Positions 1 through 9,361 of a stretch of DNA of 64,000 bases are shown one piece after another (the stretch's first letter is position 1; every line of letters starts with the position of its first letter). Both the position numbers and the translations under genes were made by a program. Origin of the DNA: Psychrobacillus sp. NEAU-3TGS (lineage in GTDB: Bacteria; Bacillota; Bacilli; Bacillales_A; Planococcaceae); assembly GCF_029955155.1 (NCBI RefSeq), contig NZ_JAPNOZ010000006.1, positions 62,001-126,000 on the forward strand. Reading direction: 5' to 3'. The notes below the pieces were generated by a model. The model had not been told where the DNA came from and did not search any database. It worked only from the letters and a program-made list of their open reading frames with translations.

Positions 1-1
1 G

Positions 2-190
2 GTACCCCTTATCGGATACGAAATAGAAGACGATGAGCTTTTTTTACTCATTCATGATAATGGTGGGCAAAATCGAGAAAGTAAAATTCGCAAAGTATCC
101 TATGCTCAAAATGCATCTATTTTAACTTTTATACAAATCACTCCAAAATTTAATAAAAGGGCTAATGCAAAAAGTGACAGAATCCCTTGA
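2..190 (+). CDS. C-terminal fragment of an unidentified protein
   Basis: An open frame enters from the left edge and ends at a TGA, giving the last 62 residues (starting VPLIGYEIEDDELFLL). It is followed within 20 bases by a rho-independent terminator, as expected for the end of a real gene. The fragment has alternating hydrophobic segments (LFLLIHDNGG, SILTFIQITP) and a basic tail. The tail of a C39-like or papain-like peptidase domain would be compatible, but there is too little sequence to name a family. The start and any catalytic residues lie outside the window. Confidence 0.5.
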   Translation, partial: VPLIGYEIEDDELFLLIHDNGGQNRESKIRKVSYAQNASILTFIQITPKFNKRANAKSDRIP

Positions 191-207
191 TGATCAGGAT
201 TAACGTG

Positions 208-246
208 AAAAAAGACTGTTCTACACTAGGAACAGTCTTCGTTATA
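208..246. terminator. Bidirectional rho-independent terminator
   Basis: A 10-bp perfect stem (AAGACTGTTC / GAACAGTCTT) with an 8-nt loop lies between the end of the left-edge gene and the end of the convergent GNAT gene. A-rich and T-rich flanks allow it to serve both strands. Confidence 0.8.
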
Positions 247-252
247 TTTCCT

Positions 253-1128
253 CTATAATTCCTTCACCATAAATACTTGGGAAATGGCCGTATTTCTAAA
301 TCCTTTGCTCTGTAAAAAAGGAAGTGTTTTTTTCGTATGATCGTATAAATTATACGTCGTCCTTTTGAGTGAGTGTTCAAAGTATAATCCTTCTTGGAGG
401 ACCGCTTTGAGCGCACGCTCCCCTTCCTCTTTCTCTGTAGCAATTGCTGCTTGAAACAAAGTGACTCCTTCTATTTCTCCCCCATATTGTTGCTTTGTCC
501 TTACTAAACAAGCTGCAAGAATTTCATTCTCCTTTGTTGCAATTATTGCTTCACCCCCAACTCTTGGAGTATTAGTTGTATCTACTTGCCAAGGTACAAC
601 AGAAGGAAATATCCCTGTATTGCTCACTTGTATAGCAGGCAATCTTTTTATAGAAAATTCGTCTGCAACTTCTTCATCAAAAGAGAGCTCTCCATCTGCC
701 TCTAAAAAATGTAATGTGTCGATTACATTGTAGCCAGCTTTTTCGTATAGTTTAATAGCCGGCTGATTAATGGACAAAGCTTCTAATGTTGCAATATCTA
801 CATTTTGTTCTTTTAATAGATGAAGGGCTTTTTCTACCAGTAGAGAACCTAGTTTCTTCCCTCTGTACGCAGGAATAATACCCGTACCGCCATTCCAGGC
901 GATTTTCTTACCATCTACTTCTCGAATGCCCTGTAAAACAAATCCAATCGGGTTATTATCGTCAAACATAATAATCGACAAAGCTGGTGAAAGATTTTCA
1001 TTTCCGAAACGTGCAACAAAAGCATCCAATGACATCTTCATCGGTATATAATACCCTTCAAAACCATTCGTAAAAAGTTCATGCGCTTCTTTAAAAGTTA
1101 AATGCTCCATTGTTTTAAAAGTAATCAT
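253..1128 (-). CDS. GNAT family N-acetyltransferase
   Basis: This 291-residue protein is predicted to transfer an acetyl group from acetyl-CoA to an unknown amine. The GNAT core is in the N-terminal half: residues about 80-95 (GGTGIIPAYRGKKLG) are the acetyl-CoA pyrophosphate-binding motif A, followed by a NQPAIKLYEKAGY stretch typical of motif B. The C-terminal 140 residues look like a second, degenerate GNAT-like half. A longer frame opens at 1170, but ATG at 1128 has AAAGGGG seven bases upstream and starts at the expected family position. The gene follows a second acetyltransferase on the same strand with a short gap, so the two are probably co-transcribed. The substrate is unknown. Confidence 0.85.
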   Translation of the reverse strand: MITFKTMEHLTFKEAHELFTNGFEGYYIPMKMSLDAFVARFGNENLSPALSIIMFDDNNPIGFVLQGIREVDGKKIAWNGGTGIIPAYRGKKLGSLLVEKALHLLKEQNVDIATLEALSINQPAIKLYEKAGYNVIDTLHFLEADGELSFDEEVADEFSIKRLPAIQVSNTGIFPSVVPWQVDTTNTPRVGGEAIIATKENEILAACLVRTKQQYGGEIEGVTLFQAAIATEKEEGERALKAVLQEGLYFEHSLKRTTYNLYDHTKKTLPFLQSKGFRNTAISQVFMVKEL

Positions 1129-1151
1129 TTCATACCCCTTTGTATAAGTCT

Positions 1152-2408
1152 TTAAAACGATGTGAAACAAATAGGACTTTGTTTCGGTTTAAACCACTCA
1201 TCAAGCTTCTTAATATCTATGTCGCCAATAGATATAACTCCAAAATTATGAAGCGCCTCAACCGATATGCATCCCATCCACCAGGAACTCAAATCATGGA
1301 TACCTATCTTAATGGTTGCTTCTTCATTGATATTCGATATTTTTGTGGCATTCCAAAAATCACCATTGTAAATAACTTCATATAAGCCGTTTTGTTCTAT
1401 TAAGAATGTATCTTCAATTTCTATTAATAACCTGATATATTCATCCGGTCTTCTGAGCTGCTGGAAATTCATTTCGTGTATGAAATCAACGACATTAGTT
1501 ATTCTATACATTAAACCTGCTCCAGTAGTTGCCACTTCATGATAAACACTAGGTATCAGATGATTGGAGCCGTTTAATGGATTCGAAAGCGTGTATAAAA
1601 AGGATGGATCATTTGTCCGAAAAATAATTCGATCCACTTGATCTTGTTGGGAATATAACCAAGCAGCTATTTGTTTATAGGCAATTGGATCTGTCCATAT
1701 CCATTCGTGGACAATCATATATTGATGTAAAAAGTGACTATCTTTTACCGTTTCTAAAGTGAATGCTAATGCACCTAATAGCTGTCCATTTTCTATCACG
1801 CCGACATAATTAGTTACCCCATTTTTAATTCGTTGTCGTTCAGTCCACGTTCTTTTAATCATTCCATGATTTTTTTGCGCATAATCGTTATACAGGGAAA
1901 CGATTACTTCTTCATCCTTTGGAGACAAGAACTTGACCAATCCTTTTTCACCATTTGAAACAAGTGCATTCGGTTTAATTTTAAATTCATATTTCATTGG
2001 TCCATAACCATAACCCATATTGCGATAAAAACTTGGATTAAACGGATAAAGTGATACTAGCGATACATTTTCTTGACTAGCATATTGATGGAAATGAGAA
2101 AGAAGTGTAAATGCAATTTTTTCTTTTTTATGAAGCAGATGCACCGCTACCATTCCAATACCAAAAATACGCTGGAATTTACCGTTCACATTACATTCAA
2201 AATCATGCAGACGATACATACCTAAAAGTTCTTCTTCCTCATTAAAATACCCAAAATACTGAATACCATTTTGTTCTTCTTGCTCTTTCGTTAAACGTCC
2301 TATAAATTCCATTTTTTTCTCTGGTGTTTGGATATTCATCCCTGGATATGCAAAAGCAACAATGTTTGCTGCAGCTTCCAAGTCTTTGTTTTGTAAAAGT
2401 CGAATCAA
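1152..2408 (-). CDS. Eis-like GNAT acetyltransferase
   Basis: This protein of about 418 residues has the length and layout of Eis-type acetyltransferases: an N-terminal GNAT domain (FGIGMVAVHLLHKKEKIAFTLLSHF, with YPFNPSFYRNMGYGYG after it), a central second GNAT-like domain and a C-terminal SCP2-like sterol-carrier fold (residues about 310-418). Eis proteins acetylate amines, including aminoglycosides in some bacteria; the substrate here is unknown. The frame opens at 2441, but the best start is TTG at 2408, preceded by AAGGGGGAG at ideal spacing and giving the family-like N-terminus LIRLLQNKDLEAA. It lies 23 bases upstream of the next GNAT gene and probably forms an operon with it. Confidence 0.83.
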   Translation of the reverse strand: MIRLLQNKDLEAAANIVAFAYPGMNIQTPEKKMEFIGRLTKEQEEQNGIQYFGYFNEEEELLGMYRLHDFECNVNGKFQRIFGIGMVAVHLLHKKEKIAFTLLSHFHQYASQENVSLVSLYPFNPSFYRNMGYGYGPMKYEFKIKPNALVSNGEKGLVKFLSPKDEEVIVSLYNDYAQKNHGMIKRTWTERQRIKNGVTNYVGVIENGQLLGALAFTLETVKDSHFLHQYMIVHEWIWTDPIAYKQIAAWLYSQQDQVDRIIFRTNDPSFLYTLSNPLNGSNHLIPSVYHEVATTGAGLMYRITNVVDFIHEMNFQQLRRPDEYIRLLIEIEDTFLIEQNGLYEVIYNGDFWNATKISNINEEATIKIGIHDLSSWWMGCISVEALHNFGVISIGDIDIKKLDEWFKPKQSPICFTSF

Positions 2409-2628
2409 ATCAGTCTCCCCCTTGCGAAAAACCATGTCCATCTTATATATAAAGTAATTATATTTTATTTTCTATGTTTTGATAATAGTTTTACTATTTT
2501 TCTTTTGTCAGTAAAACTTAGTCATTGTATGATTAAATTCCCTACTTAAGAATTGATACGTTACAAAAGTGCTAAAGCACCTGTCTCTAGCATTAGCACA
2601 TTGGAAGGATAAATGGGTAACACATATA
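2409..2628. other. Intergenic promoter region of the GNAT pair
   Basis: This AT-rich stretch lies upstream of the Eis-like gene and ends at the left terminal repeat of element A. No ORF here has a credible ribosome binding site. It presumably carries the promoter of the acetyltransferase pair, but no clear -35/-10 pair could be fixed. Confidence 0.4.
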
Positions 2629-3231
2629 ATAGGGAAACTGTGCGGTAGTGAGTTGAATGAAGTGGACGCTTGGATTTCCGCTACAGGGTGGACGCTTTCC
2701 GCGGGCACGGCTTCAATCTCCTCGGAGCTCCCGCTCCTGCGGGGCTTTCAGCTCGTACTGTTCCCGCCGGAGTCGCCACCCCTTCGCTCCAATCCAATAG
2801 AGTTTGCTATTTACTCCATAATAAGACACTAAATTTAGTACGATTTTGTATTTTCTATGGGTGAAAACCTTTGATTAGTGGAATAAGATAGACTATCTAG
2901 CGATTGTGATCAATTATTGAAAGCTGCCATTGCTCCGAATGGCTAATAGCAACCTTTCCTATAATTAATACTGTACATAAAATGATTTTAAATAAGAAAC
3001 TGCTGGACAGTTGTAAATAAATTAAATAGCTTTTTTGCATTTGTTTACGGATTAGTCAGCAAGTTCTATTGATGGAAGCGCAAGGCGGCGACACCTGCGG
3101 GATCAGCGGGACAGGTGAGACCCCGCAGGAGCGTGCGACGAGGAGGCTCACCGCCCGCCCCGCGGTAAGCGTCCGCCTGGAGTGGAAATCAATTGCCTGT
3201 GCCGTATCTCACTACCGCACAGTTTCCCTAT
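2629..3231. repeat. Element A: 603-bp GC-rich inverted-repeat (MITE-like) unit
   Basis: The ends are perfect 24-bp inverted repeats (2629-2652 and 3208-3231, beginning ATAGGGAAACTGTGCGGTAG). Inside them lie two related GC-rich arms of about 170 bp (2629-2810 and 3060-3231) in inverted orientation. They share blocks such as GGACGCTT, CCGCGGG and GCTCCTGCGGGG, each arm ending near CCAAT or ATCAATAGA. The core between them (about 2811-3059) is AT-rich and has no credible gene. GC content is far above the surroundings. Element B at 34394-34881 has the same arms in the opposite order. No transposase is encoded and no clear target duplication is visible. Confidence 0.85.
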
Positions 3232-3307
3232 ATCGCGTATAAAATCTTAGGCTATTTGAAAAAAGTTATCCATATGTCTTAATCACATATAGTTTTCCTA
3301 ACCAACA

Positions 3308-3346
3308 AAAAAGAGTTCTTCCCAACGAATCAGGAAAAACTCTTTA
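3308..3346 (-). terminator. Rho-independent terminator of the exonuclease gene
   Basis: Read on the minus strand, the stem AAAGAGTTTTTCC pairs with GGAAGAACTCTTT around a 10-nt loop and is followed by a run of six T. It lies just past the exonuclease stop codon. Confidence 0.85.
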
Positions 3347-3364
3347 ACTAACATACAAATCGCT

Positions 3365-4240
3365 CTACTTTTGAAGCTGTCTTGCCAATATCGTATAGCC
3401 GTGTTCATATAAATAATCGAATTTCGAAGCCGGGATATCGTTTACAGCTAAATGATTTAATTCTGCTTCGATTGGGACATCCCTTCTAATTGTTGCAAGT
3501 TCCTTTGATAATTTTAGCATTTCTAGATCTGTCTCAATTTTCGTTCGTTGCCCTGCTTTCAATAAATGAAGGGAGTCAATTACTGCTTCCACACTGCCAT
3601 AAGTTTGCACTAATTGTAATGCCGTTTTCGGCCCAATCCCTTTTACGCCTGCATAGCCATCGCTAGTGTCTCCCATGAACGCTTTCACATCAGGGAATAG
3701 TAACGGTGAAATTCCATACTCTTCTATAAAACGCGCTTCATTGTACACATCGTAGATTGTAAATCCTTTTTTCGTAAATGCGATTTCCGTTGATGGATGA
3801 AGTAGCTGTAATAAATCTTTATCTCCACTAACGATTGTGAACTTCGCATCTTCTTGCCATTTATGAGTAATAGAAGCGATTGTATCATCTGCTTCCATTC
3901 CAACTACTCCAAAGTTCATCCAGCCTAAATGCTCCGATAAATCTTGTGCCATATCAAATTGGGGGATTAGTTCCTCTGCTGGTTTCGGACGGTTTGCTTT
4001 ATATCCGTCATACAGTTCATTCCGAAACGTATGCATCCCTTTATCCCAACAAACCGCCATATGTGTCGGCTGCATTAAATTTTGTGCTGCAAGTACATGG
4101 CGTGCAAATCCTTGTACAGCATTCGTTGGAATCCCTTTCTCATTTTTGAAGTAGTTTCCGGACATAGCTGTTGCAAAAAATGAGCGGAATAACAGGGCCA
4201 TTCCATCTATTATTAGTACATGTGGTTTATCTTGATTCAT
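3365..4240 (-). CDS. ypcP: 5'-3' exonuclease (YpcP type)
   Basis: This 291-residue protein matches the stand-alone 5'-3' exonuclease / flap endonuclease related to the N-terminal domain of DNA polymerase I, which removes RNA primers and 5' flaps. Visible motifs are the N-terminal metal-site region VLIIDGMALLFRSFFA, the acidic GMEADDT (residues 114-120) and VSGDKDLLQL (137-146) clusters, MGDTSDGYAGVKGIG (189-203) and the helix-hairpin-helix GIGPKTA. The frame opens at 4249, but that ATG abuts the Shine-Dalgarno sequence. ATG at 4240 has AAAGGATG at normal spacing and is preferred. The gene is monocistronic with its own terminator and is divergent from the FAD oxidoreductase. Confidence 0.92.
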   Translation of the reverse strand: MNQDKPHVLIIDGMALLFRSFFATAMSGNYFKNEKGIPTNAVQGFARHVLAAQNLMQPTHMAVCWDKGMHTFRNELYDGYKANRPKPAEELIPQFDMAQDLSEHLGWMNFGVVGMEADDTIASITHKWQEDAKFTIVSGDKDLLQLLHPSTEIAFTKKGFTIYDVYNEARFIEEYGISPLLFPDVKAFMGDTSDGYAGVKGIGPKTALQLVQTYGSVEAVIDSLHLLKAGQRTKIETDLEMLKLSKELATIRRDVPIEAELNHLAVNDIPASKFDYLYEHGYTILARQLQK

Positions 4241-4346
4241 TTCAAACATCCTTTAAAGTTAATATTATCTAGTATAACATGAATAGGCTTAAATCTTATT
4301 AGGAGGGGGTATATTAATAGAAATATATAATAGGGGGAATCACCGC

Positions 4347-5561
4347 ATGAACATACATAATGGCTCACTTTATTGGCCTACAACAACTGCTCCTTTTACT
4401 CCAAATATGCTTTACGAGAAGCTAGATCTATATGATACAGTAATTGTCGGCTCTGGCATGTCCGGTTCTTTAACTGCTCTTGCATTAGCAGAGGCTGGTT
4501 TATCCGTTGCAGTATTAGATAAACGGGCGCTTGGCACTGGTAGCACTAGTGCCAATACAGGCTTGCTGCAGTATTCCAATGATATTATGCTGCATGAATT
4601 GATTGAACAAATAGGGGAACTAGAGGCTGTCCGCTTTTATCAGCTTTGTTATGAAGCAGTGGATGACATTGAAAAAACAGTAAATCGACTACATATAGAT
4701 GCAGATTTTATTCGTAGACCTAGTATTTGTTATGCGAGCGATGAAAAAGACGTGGAAAAAATAAAAACCGAATACGCTACTTTGCAAAAGTATGGACTTC
4801 CATGTGACTATTACGAGCAAAAGGATATAAAAGAAAAGTTTCCATTTTCTAAGTTAGGTGCTTTAGTTACGTTTAATGATGCAGAAGTAAACCCATTAAA
4901 ATTTGTACAAGCACTTCTAAAGAAAGTCGAATCGATGGGAGTTCATCTCTTTCCATATGTCGAGGTGCAAGATGTATTTAATGTAGAAGATCACCTCGAG
5001 CTACGTACTTCCGGACAGACATTCCATGCAAAACATATCATATATACAACAGGTTATGAAACTACACCAGTTGGCAATAGAATTGGTGCAGATATTAACC
5101 GATCCTATGTATTTGTAAGCAATCCAATTGAAGATTTATCTGACTGGTATAAACGAGCACTTATTTGGGAAACAAAACGACCATATCTTTATATACGTAC
5201 AACGGTAGACGGCCGAATAATTGCGGGTGGATTAGATGAGGATATACCAGAAGCGCCGGTTTCAGACGAATTAATTATGAAACGCGCTAACAACTTGTTA
5301 CATCAAACTATGAAATTATTCCCAAACTATGATTTAAAAATTGACTACGCGTACGCGGCGAGCTTTGGCGAGTCTAACGATAACCTTCCTTTCATCGGTG
5401 AACACCCTACCAAAAACAATCATTACTATTTATTAGGCTACGGCGGAAACGGGACAGTATATAGCATGTTAGGATCTCAAATTTTAAGGGATTTAATTAC
5501 TGAGAAAAGAAATGAAGATGCGGAGATTGTTGAACTACATCGGAAATATGGAGTGACATAA
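4347..5561 (+). CDS. FAD-dependent oxidoreductase (DAO family)
   Basis: This 404-residue protein has a DAO-type FAD fold. The dinucleotide-binding motif VIVGSGMSGSLTALALAEAG is at residues 33-52, and the C-terminal FAD motif (LPFIGEHP, LLGYGGNGTVYSM) lies at about 365-390. Relatives oxidise amines, amino acids or glycine-like substrates, or act as small thiamine-type or rieske-less oxidases; the substrate cannot be read from the sequence. The N-terminal extension (SLYWPTTT) is typical of the Bacillus members of this group. ATG has AGGGGGA nine bases upstream. It is flanked by a divergent exonuclease gene and a strong bidirectional terminator, so it is probably transcribed alone. Confidence 0.88.
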   Translation: MNIHNGSLYWPTTTAPFTPNMLYEKLDLYDTVIVGSGMSGSLTALALAEAGLSVAVLDKRALGTGSTSANTGLLQYSNDIMLHELIEQIGELEAVRFYQLCYEAVDDIEKTVNRLHIDADFIRRPSICYASDEKDVEKIKTEYATLQKYGLPCDYYEQKDIKEKFPFSKLGALVTFNDAEVNPLKFVQALLKKVESMGVHLFPYVEVQDVFNVEDHLELRTSGQTFHAKHIIYTTGYETTPVGNRIGADINRSYVFVSNPIEDLSDWYKRALIWETKRPYLYIRTTVDGRIIAGGLDEDIPEAPVSDELIMKRANNLLHQTMKLFPNYDLKIDYAYAASFGESNDNLPFIGEHPTKNNHYYLLGYGGNGTVYSMLGSQILRDLITEKRNEDAEIVELHRKYGVT

Positions 5562-5599
5562 AAAGCACGAAGGTGAGTAGCACTCCCTTCGTGCTTTTT
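5560..5599. terminator. Bidirectional rho-independent terminator
   Basis: A 14-bp perfect stem (AAAAAGCACGAAGG / CCTTCGTGCTTTTT) separates the oxidoreductase from the convergent polysaccharide locus. It overlaps the last codons of the deacetylase gene. Confidence 0.92.
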
Positions 5600-6560
5600 A
5601 TGAAATAATTTTCAGTACATCTATTACATCTCTCATATGCATGCTTTGAAAATTGTAGTTTGCTTTTAAATAATCTACATGCTTTAAGATTTCTTCGAGA
5701 AACTGCAAATTCTCTTCAATATTCTTTCCAAAATTATGTGGATGCCACCAAAGATGATATAGTTCATTGTTTTTAGCAGCTTTTGTTAATCCATTTTTTA
5801 TACGTCTTAAACGCAATTTTTCTAATACTGCAAGTTGTTTACTATAGGGTCTTAAAAAGCGACTTGATTTTATATTGATGATTGGTTCCTTTTGAATGCT
5901 TTTTAATGGAAATGTATGGTGTCCTGTCAAATTTACATACGCATCTAACAATCTGAGCATTCTTTTTGTTCGGGTATTTGTTTTACTTGTGTAAGGACTA
6001 TAAATCCAAGTTTTTTCATTACCACGGTACGCATTGATGCCGTACTTTTTACAAACATATAAATAGTCATTATTAGTTTGATTTCTTGGAAAGACTAATG
6101 ATGTAATTTCTTCATTTAGTTGAACAATCGCTTGTAAATCTGTTTCGAAATGTTCAGTTCTTTGCCCTGCTTCTAAACAATAATAATGGGAAAATGTATG
6201 AGTTCCAATTTCTTGGTTAGGTAGGGATTTTATTGTATCAATCAGTGAATGGCCGTAATGATACGGATCTTGTATTTCATTCTCTCCAACTTGCCACAGA
6301 TTAGATTTTGGAGAAAAAGCTTCATTCTCATATGGAACCTCTAAGTCTTCTAGCTTTGAAAGAAGTTCCTCCTTACTTTTGCAATAAAGCATACCAACAA
6401 TTGCCCAAGTCGCGTGAATATCATACTTGAGAAATAACTGCAAAATTCTAGGTATTGCAATGCGAGCCCCTAGTATATTTTCTCCATAGTTTTGAAGTGT
6501 AAATGCATCGTGTACTCCCCAATTTAGCTCCATATCTAAAGAAATAACGAGAGCTCCCAG
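5598..6560 (-). CDS. Polysaccharide deacetylase-like protein, 5' end disturbed
   Basis: This is an NodB-like deacetylase that probably removes N-acetyl groups from the locus polysaccharide. It has the HxxxH zinc motif (GTHTFSHYY) and a C-terminal WWHPHNFG motif. The catalytic Asp is in SLDMELNWGVHD, which lies partly upstream of the first in-frame ATG (6533), so that ATG is too late. Two explanations exist. A CTG start at 6560 has AAAGGA eight bases upstream. Alternatively the true start is ATG at 6619, which has a good AAGGAAG site, and a missing A near 6571-6573 puts it out of frame; adding one base joins the frames into 340 residues. It is the last gene of the polysaccharide operon. Confidence 0.75.
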   Translation of the reverse strand: MGALVISLDMELNWGVHDAFTLQNYGENILGARIAIPRILQLFLKYDIHATWAIVGMLYCKSKEELLSKLEDLEVPYENEAFSPKSNLWQVGENEIQDPYHYGHSLIDTIKSLPNQEIGTHTFSHYYCLEAGQRTEHFETDLQAIVQLNEEITSLVFPRNQTNNDYLYVCKKYGINAYRGNEKTWIYSPYTSKTNTRTKRMLRLLDAYVNLTGHHTFPLKSIQKEPIINIKSSRFLRPYSKQLAVLEKLRLRRIKNGLTKAAKNNELYHLWWHPHNFGKNIEENLQFLEEILKHVDYLKANYNFQSMHMRDVIDVLKIIS

Positions 6561-6804
6561 GACTTCATCCTTTCTTCTTCTTCATTGTTCTTAGTAATAG
6601 AACAAACTTTCCAATGCATAAGTCTACTTCCTTACTAGAGTTGACTTCGGTGATTTATCTGCCACGCCAAATTCTGAATTTGCTAATATTTTTTATAATA
6701 GTAATCCCATTGATAGTATAAATAATTTAATACAGACCCTTTTAACACAAACAAGAAATCAAAAAGGATTTGCTTCACACGGATGATTATATGCACTTCT
6801 CCTG

Positions 6805-8435
6805 TTATCTTATTATCTCTTTTTTTACGTTTTTAATTCCAAATACTTTTGAGTAAGAAATTTTTTCGATGATTTGAAAACCGTAAGCTTCCAACTTTTT
6901 TATACCTTCCTTATCGTATTTACTTAAATGAATAAATATATGTTTTGGATTATATTTTGTTTGGACAAATGAAATAACTTTCTCTAAATCTTGATGTTCC
7001 CATTCCTGAATATAAACACTTCTTTTTTTTAGGTTTGTTATAACTTCAATATCATCTAACCGTATTACATTATCATTGACCCAAAAAGGCACATGCTTAT
7101 CTTCAAAGTAGTATCCTTTAAATCCACGAAATTTCTTTTGTAATATATTTTTTCGATCTTGCTTCATCGTAAGTACTTCTTTAGGAGTTATAAGCTGAAA
7201 CTCACTTTTAACATGTATGTTACTTTCTGTTCTCTTTGCAATTAAATACCTCTTTCGTTCAAACATGAAAGATATCAACTTATTTTTCCAATGAAATTTT
7301 CTTAAATAGATTTTATCTTTATTACGGAGATAATATTTTAACTTGCCAACTACATTTCTACGGAATATTACAAGAGGGTAATTTTTTTTAACTGTAGAAA
7401 TAGACGTCGCCTTCAACCATAAAAAATTTCTATATACTTTAGCTTTGAAAGTATTAGTAGAGAAGATTGTTTTTCTAGTGTAATCAAGATCCGTATTCCA
7501 ATCAAACTTATAAGGTTCATACCCTATGCTCATATCCAGTTTATGAAATCCATCATCTTTATTTTTTTTGATTTTCTCTTTAACTAGTATTCTACCTGGA
7601 CCGTAGTCATCAAAATCGGAGTCATGTCCCAATACATAACCCAAATATCTACCTCTACATGAAAATCCATAAGTAAAGGCAATTATCTCATCTTCTAACG
7701 TCAATGTTGTTAAGAGTACATTTAGTATTCCGTGATTTTGTTCCGCTAGAAATTTAAAAAATGCTTTCTTTTTATCACTTGAAAACCCGCTAGTATCATT
7801 TTTCTTTTCCCATCGTTTTCGATGTACCTCAAATATTTGGCTCATATTTGTAGAGGGAGAAATTTGCAAACGAACATCTCCAAGTAAATGCAGCTTTTTT
7901 TCCCTTCTATCCAAACCATGTAACTTTTTGCGGGTATGCATATATTCATTATAAGAAAGATTTTGTAAATCAATAAAAGGAGTTTCAATTTGATAATATC
8001 TCTCTTTAATATTTCTTGCTTTTAAATAATTAGATAGTTTAAGAGGGGTATCTACACTTTCTAATAAGCCATGCAAATAAAAAACAACCTGCTTCTTCGT
8101 CTTTATCAGTGCATCAAAAACAAACATTATCGCCCGATCCATATCACTTTTTTTGCAATGATATCCATATAATTAGCATCTCCATATGCTAAAAAATGCA
8201 GTATATAGCCAAACCATCTTTTTTCAGAATGAAAAGGGAAAAAAGCTATAATACTATTATTTTCTTTAATTGCATATATTTCAATTTCTTTATCTTCTCC
8301 CAAAAACCTCCACCAATTATACACAAATTCAAATTCTATAAAAGGATTTGTGTTATGAATTTCTTCCAAAATTGTAGACCATTCTTTTTCGAATAATTTT
8401 AAATGGTTATACGATTTAATAAGAATGAGCTCCAA
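6805..8435 (-). pseudogene. CelD-like acyltransferase, interrupted by a frameshift
   Basis: Two overlapping frames (8127-8435 and 6805-8142) encode consecutive parts of one protein of about 540 residues. The first holds the N-terminal region typical of CelD/BcsL proteins (NPFIEFEFVYNWWRFLG, AFFPFH, FLAYGDANYMDII). The second holds the BioF2-like GNAT domain (RWEKKNDTSGF, FTYGFSCRGRYLGYVLG, YGPGRILV) and an extra C-terminal domain. The break is at a run of seven A (8148-8154 on the plus strand); eight A would restore AKKSDMDRAI. Such enzymes are thought to acylate sugars in polysaccharide clusters. Whether this is a real lesion, slippage or a sequence error is unknown; the rest of the frame is intact, which argues against long decay. 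Confidence 0.8.
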
Positions 8436-8452
8436 ATAATCCTCCGTTCAAT

Positions 8453-9361
8453 TTAGGTCTGTTTTAAATAAGTATGATAATTGATTGTCTCTTCAAGACC
8501 GGATACAAAACTATACGTTGGAGACCATTTAAGAGATGTTATTGCTTTCTCGTTGGAAAGAACACTTCTTACAATCTCTCCTTCTCGTAATAATTTATAT
8601 ATTGGTTTAGTCTGAATCCCAGTAAGGACTGTTATCTCTTCAAACACTTGCTGAATGGATATTTCGTTTGAAGAGCTAATATTAAATGTCCCAGTACTTT
8701 CAGATAATAATGATTGAATACAAGCAGCAGCAACATCTTTTACATATATAAAGTCTCTCGTTTGATTACCGTCAAAAATGACTGGGTCTTTACTAATTAA
8801 TAAACAATCCAATAATTTTGTAATTACTCCACTCGCCTGCATAGGACCAAATACATTTGAAAATCTTAATATACAACTTTTTAGTCCAAATAGTTTTTCA
8901 TATAGTAGCACATATTTTTCAGCAGATAGCTTAGATAAAGCATAAAAAGACAGTGGAGCCAGTTTCGAATCTTCTTTAATAGGCAAAGTAGTGGGATTTC
9001 CATATACAGCGGCTGAAGATGCAAATATACATTTCTTCACATTATATTGATTAGAAAAACGGAGAATATTAAGTGTACCAACTAAGTTCGATTGACAATC
9101 ATCCATTGGATTTATTATTGACTCAAATACGGAAGACTGAGCAGCTAAATGAATTACATAATCTAGTTGTTCATATTTAAACACACGCTCTAAATCATTA
9201 TTTGTTATATCCATTTCATAAAATCGAGTATCCTCCAAAAGATTACTCTGCTTACCTGTCGACAAATTATCTACTGTAACAACAGTAAATTGTTGTTCTA
9301 ATAACGCTCGTACCACATAGGAACCGATAAACCCTGCTGCTCCAGTTACTAATACCTTCAA
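8453..9361 (-). CDS. NAD-dependent sugar epimerase/dehydratase (extended SDR)
   Basis: This 302-residue extended short-chain dehydrogenase acts on a nucleotide sugar. The NAD-binding motif GAAGFIG is at residues 7-13, ASSAAVYG precedes the YxxxK catalytic pair (SFYALSK), and the C-terminal half has the substrate-binding pattern of GalE-like enzymes (VRSVLSNEKAITSLKWSP). A UDP-glucose or UDP-GlcNAc 4-epimerase is the most likely role, but the substrate is not certain. It overlaps the upstream glycosyltransferase by four bases (ATGA), so the two are translationally coupled. It should supply a sugar donor for the locus. Confidence 0.87.
   Translation of the reverse strand: MKVLVTGAAGFIGSYVVRALLEQQFTVVTVDNLSTGKQSNLLEDTRFYEMDITNNDLERVFKYEQLDYVIHLAAQSSVFESIINPMDDCQSNLVGTLNILRFSNQYNVKKCIFASSAAVYGNPTTLPIKEDSKLAPLSFYALSKLSAEKYVLLYEKLFGLKSCILRFSNVFGPMQASGVITKLLDCLLISKDPVIFDGNQTRDFIYVKDVAAACIQSLLSESTGTFNISSSNEISIQQVFEEITVLTGIQTKPIYKLLREGEIVRSVLSNEKAITSLKWSPTYSFVSGLEETINYHTYLKQT

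Noticed and set aside
2670-2864. Plus-strand frames within element A (2569-2864)
   Set aside because: They run across the GC-rich arm, which is open by composition, and have no ribosome binding site or recognisable protein features.
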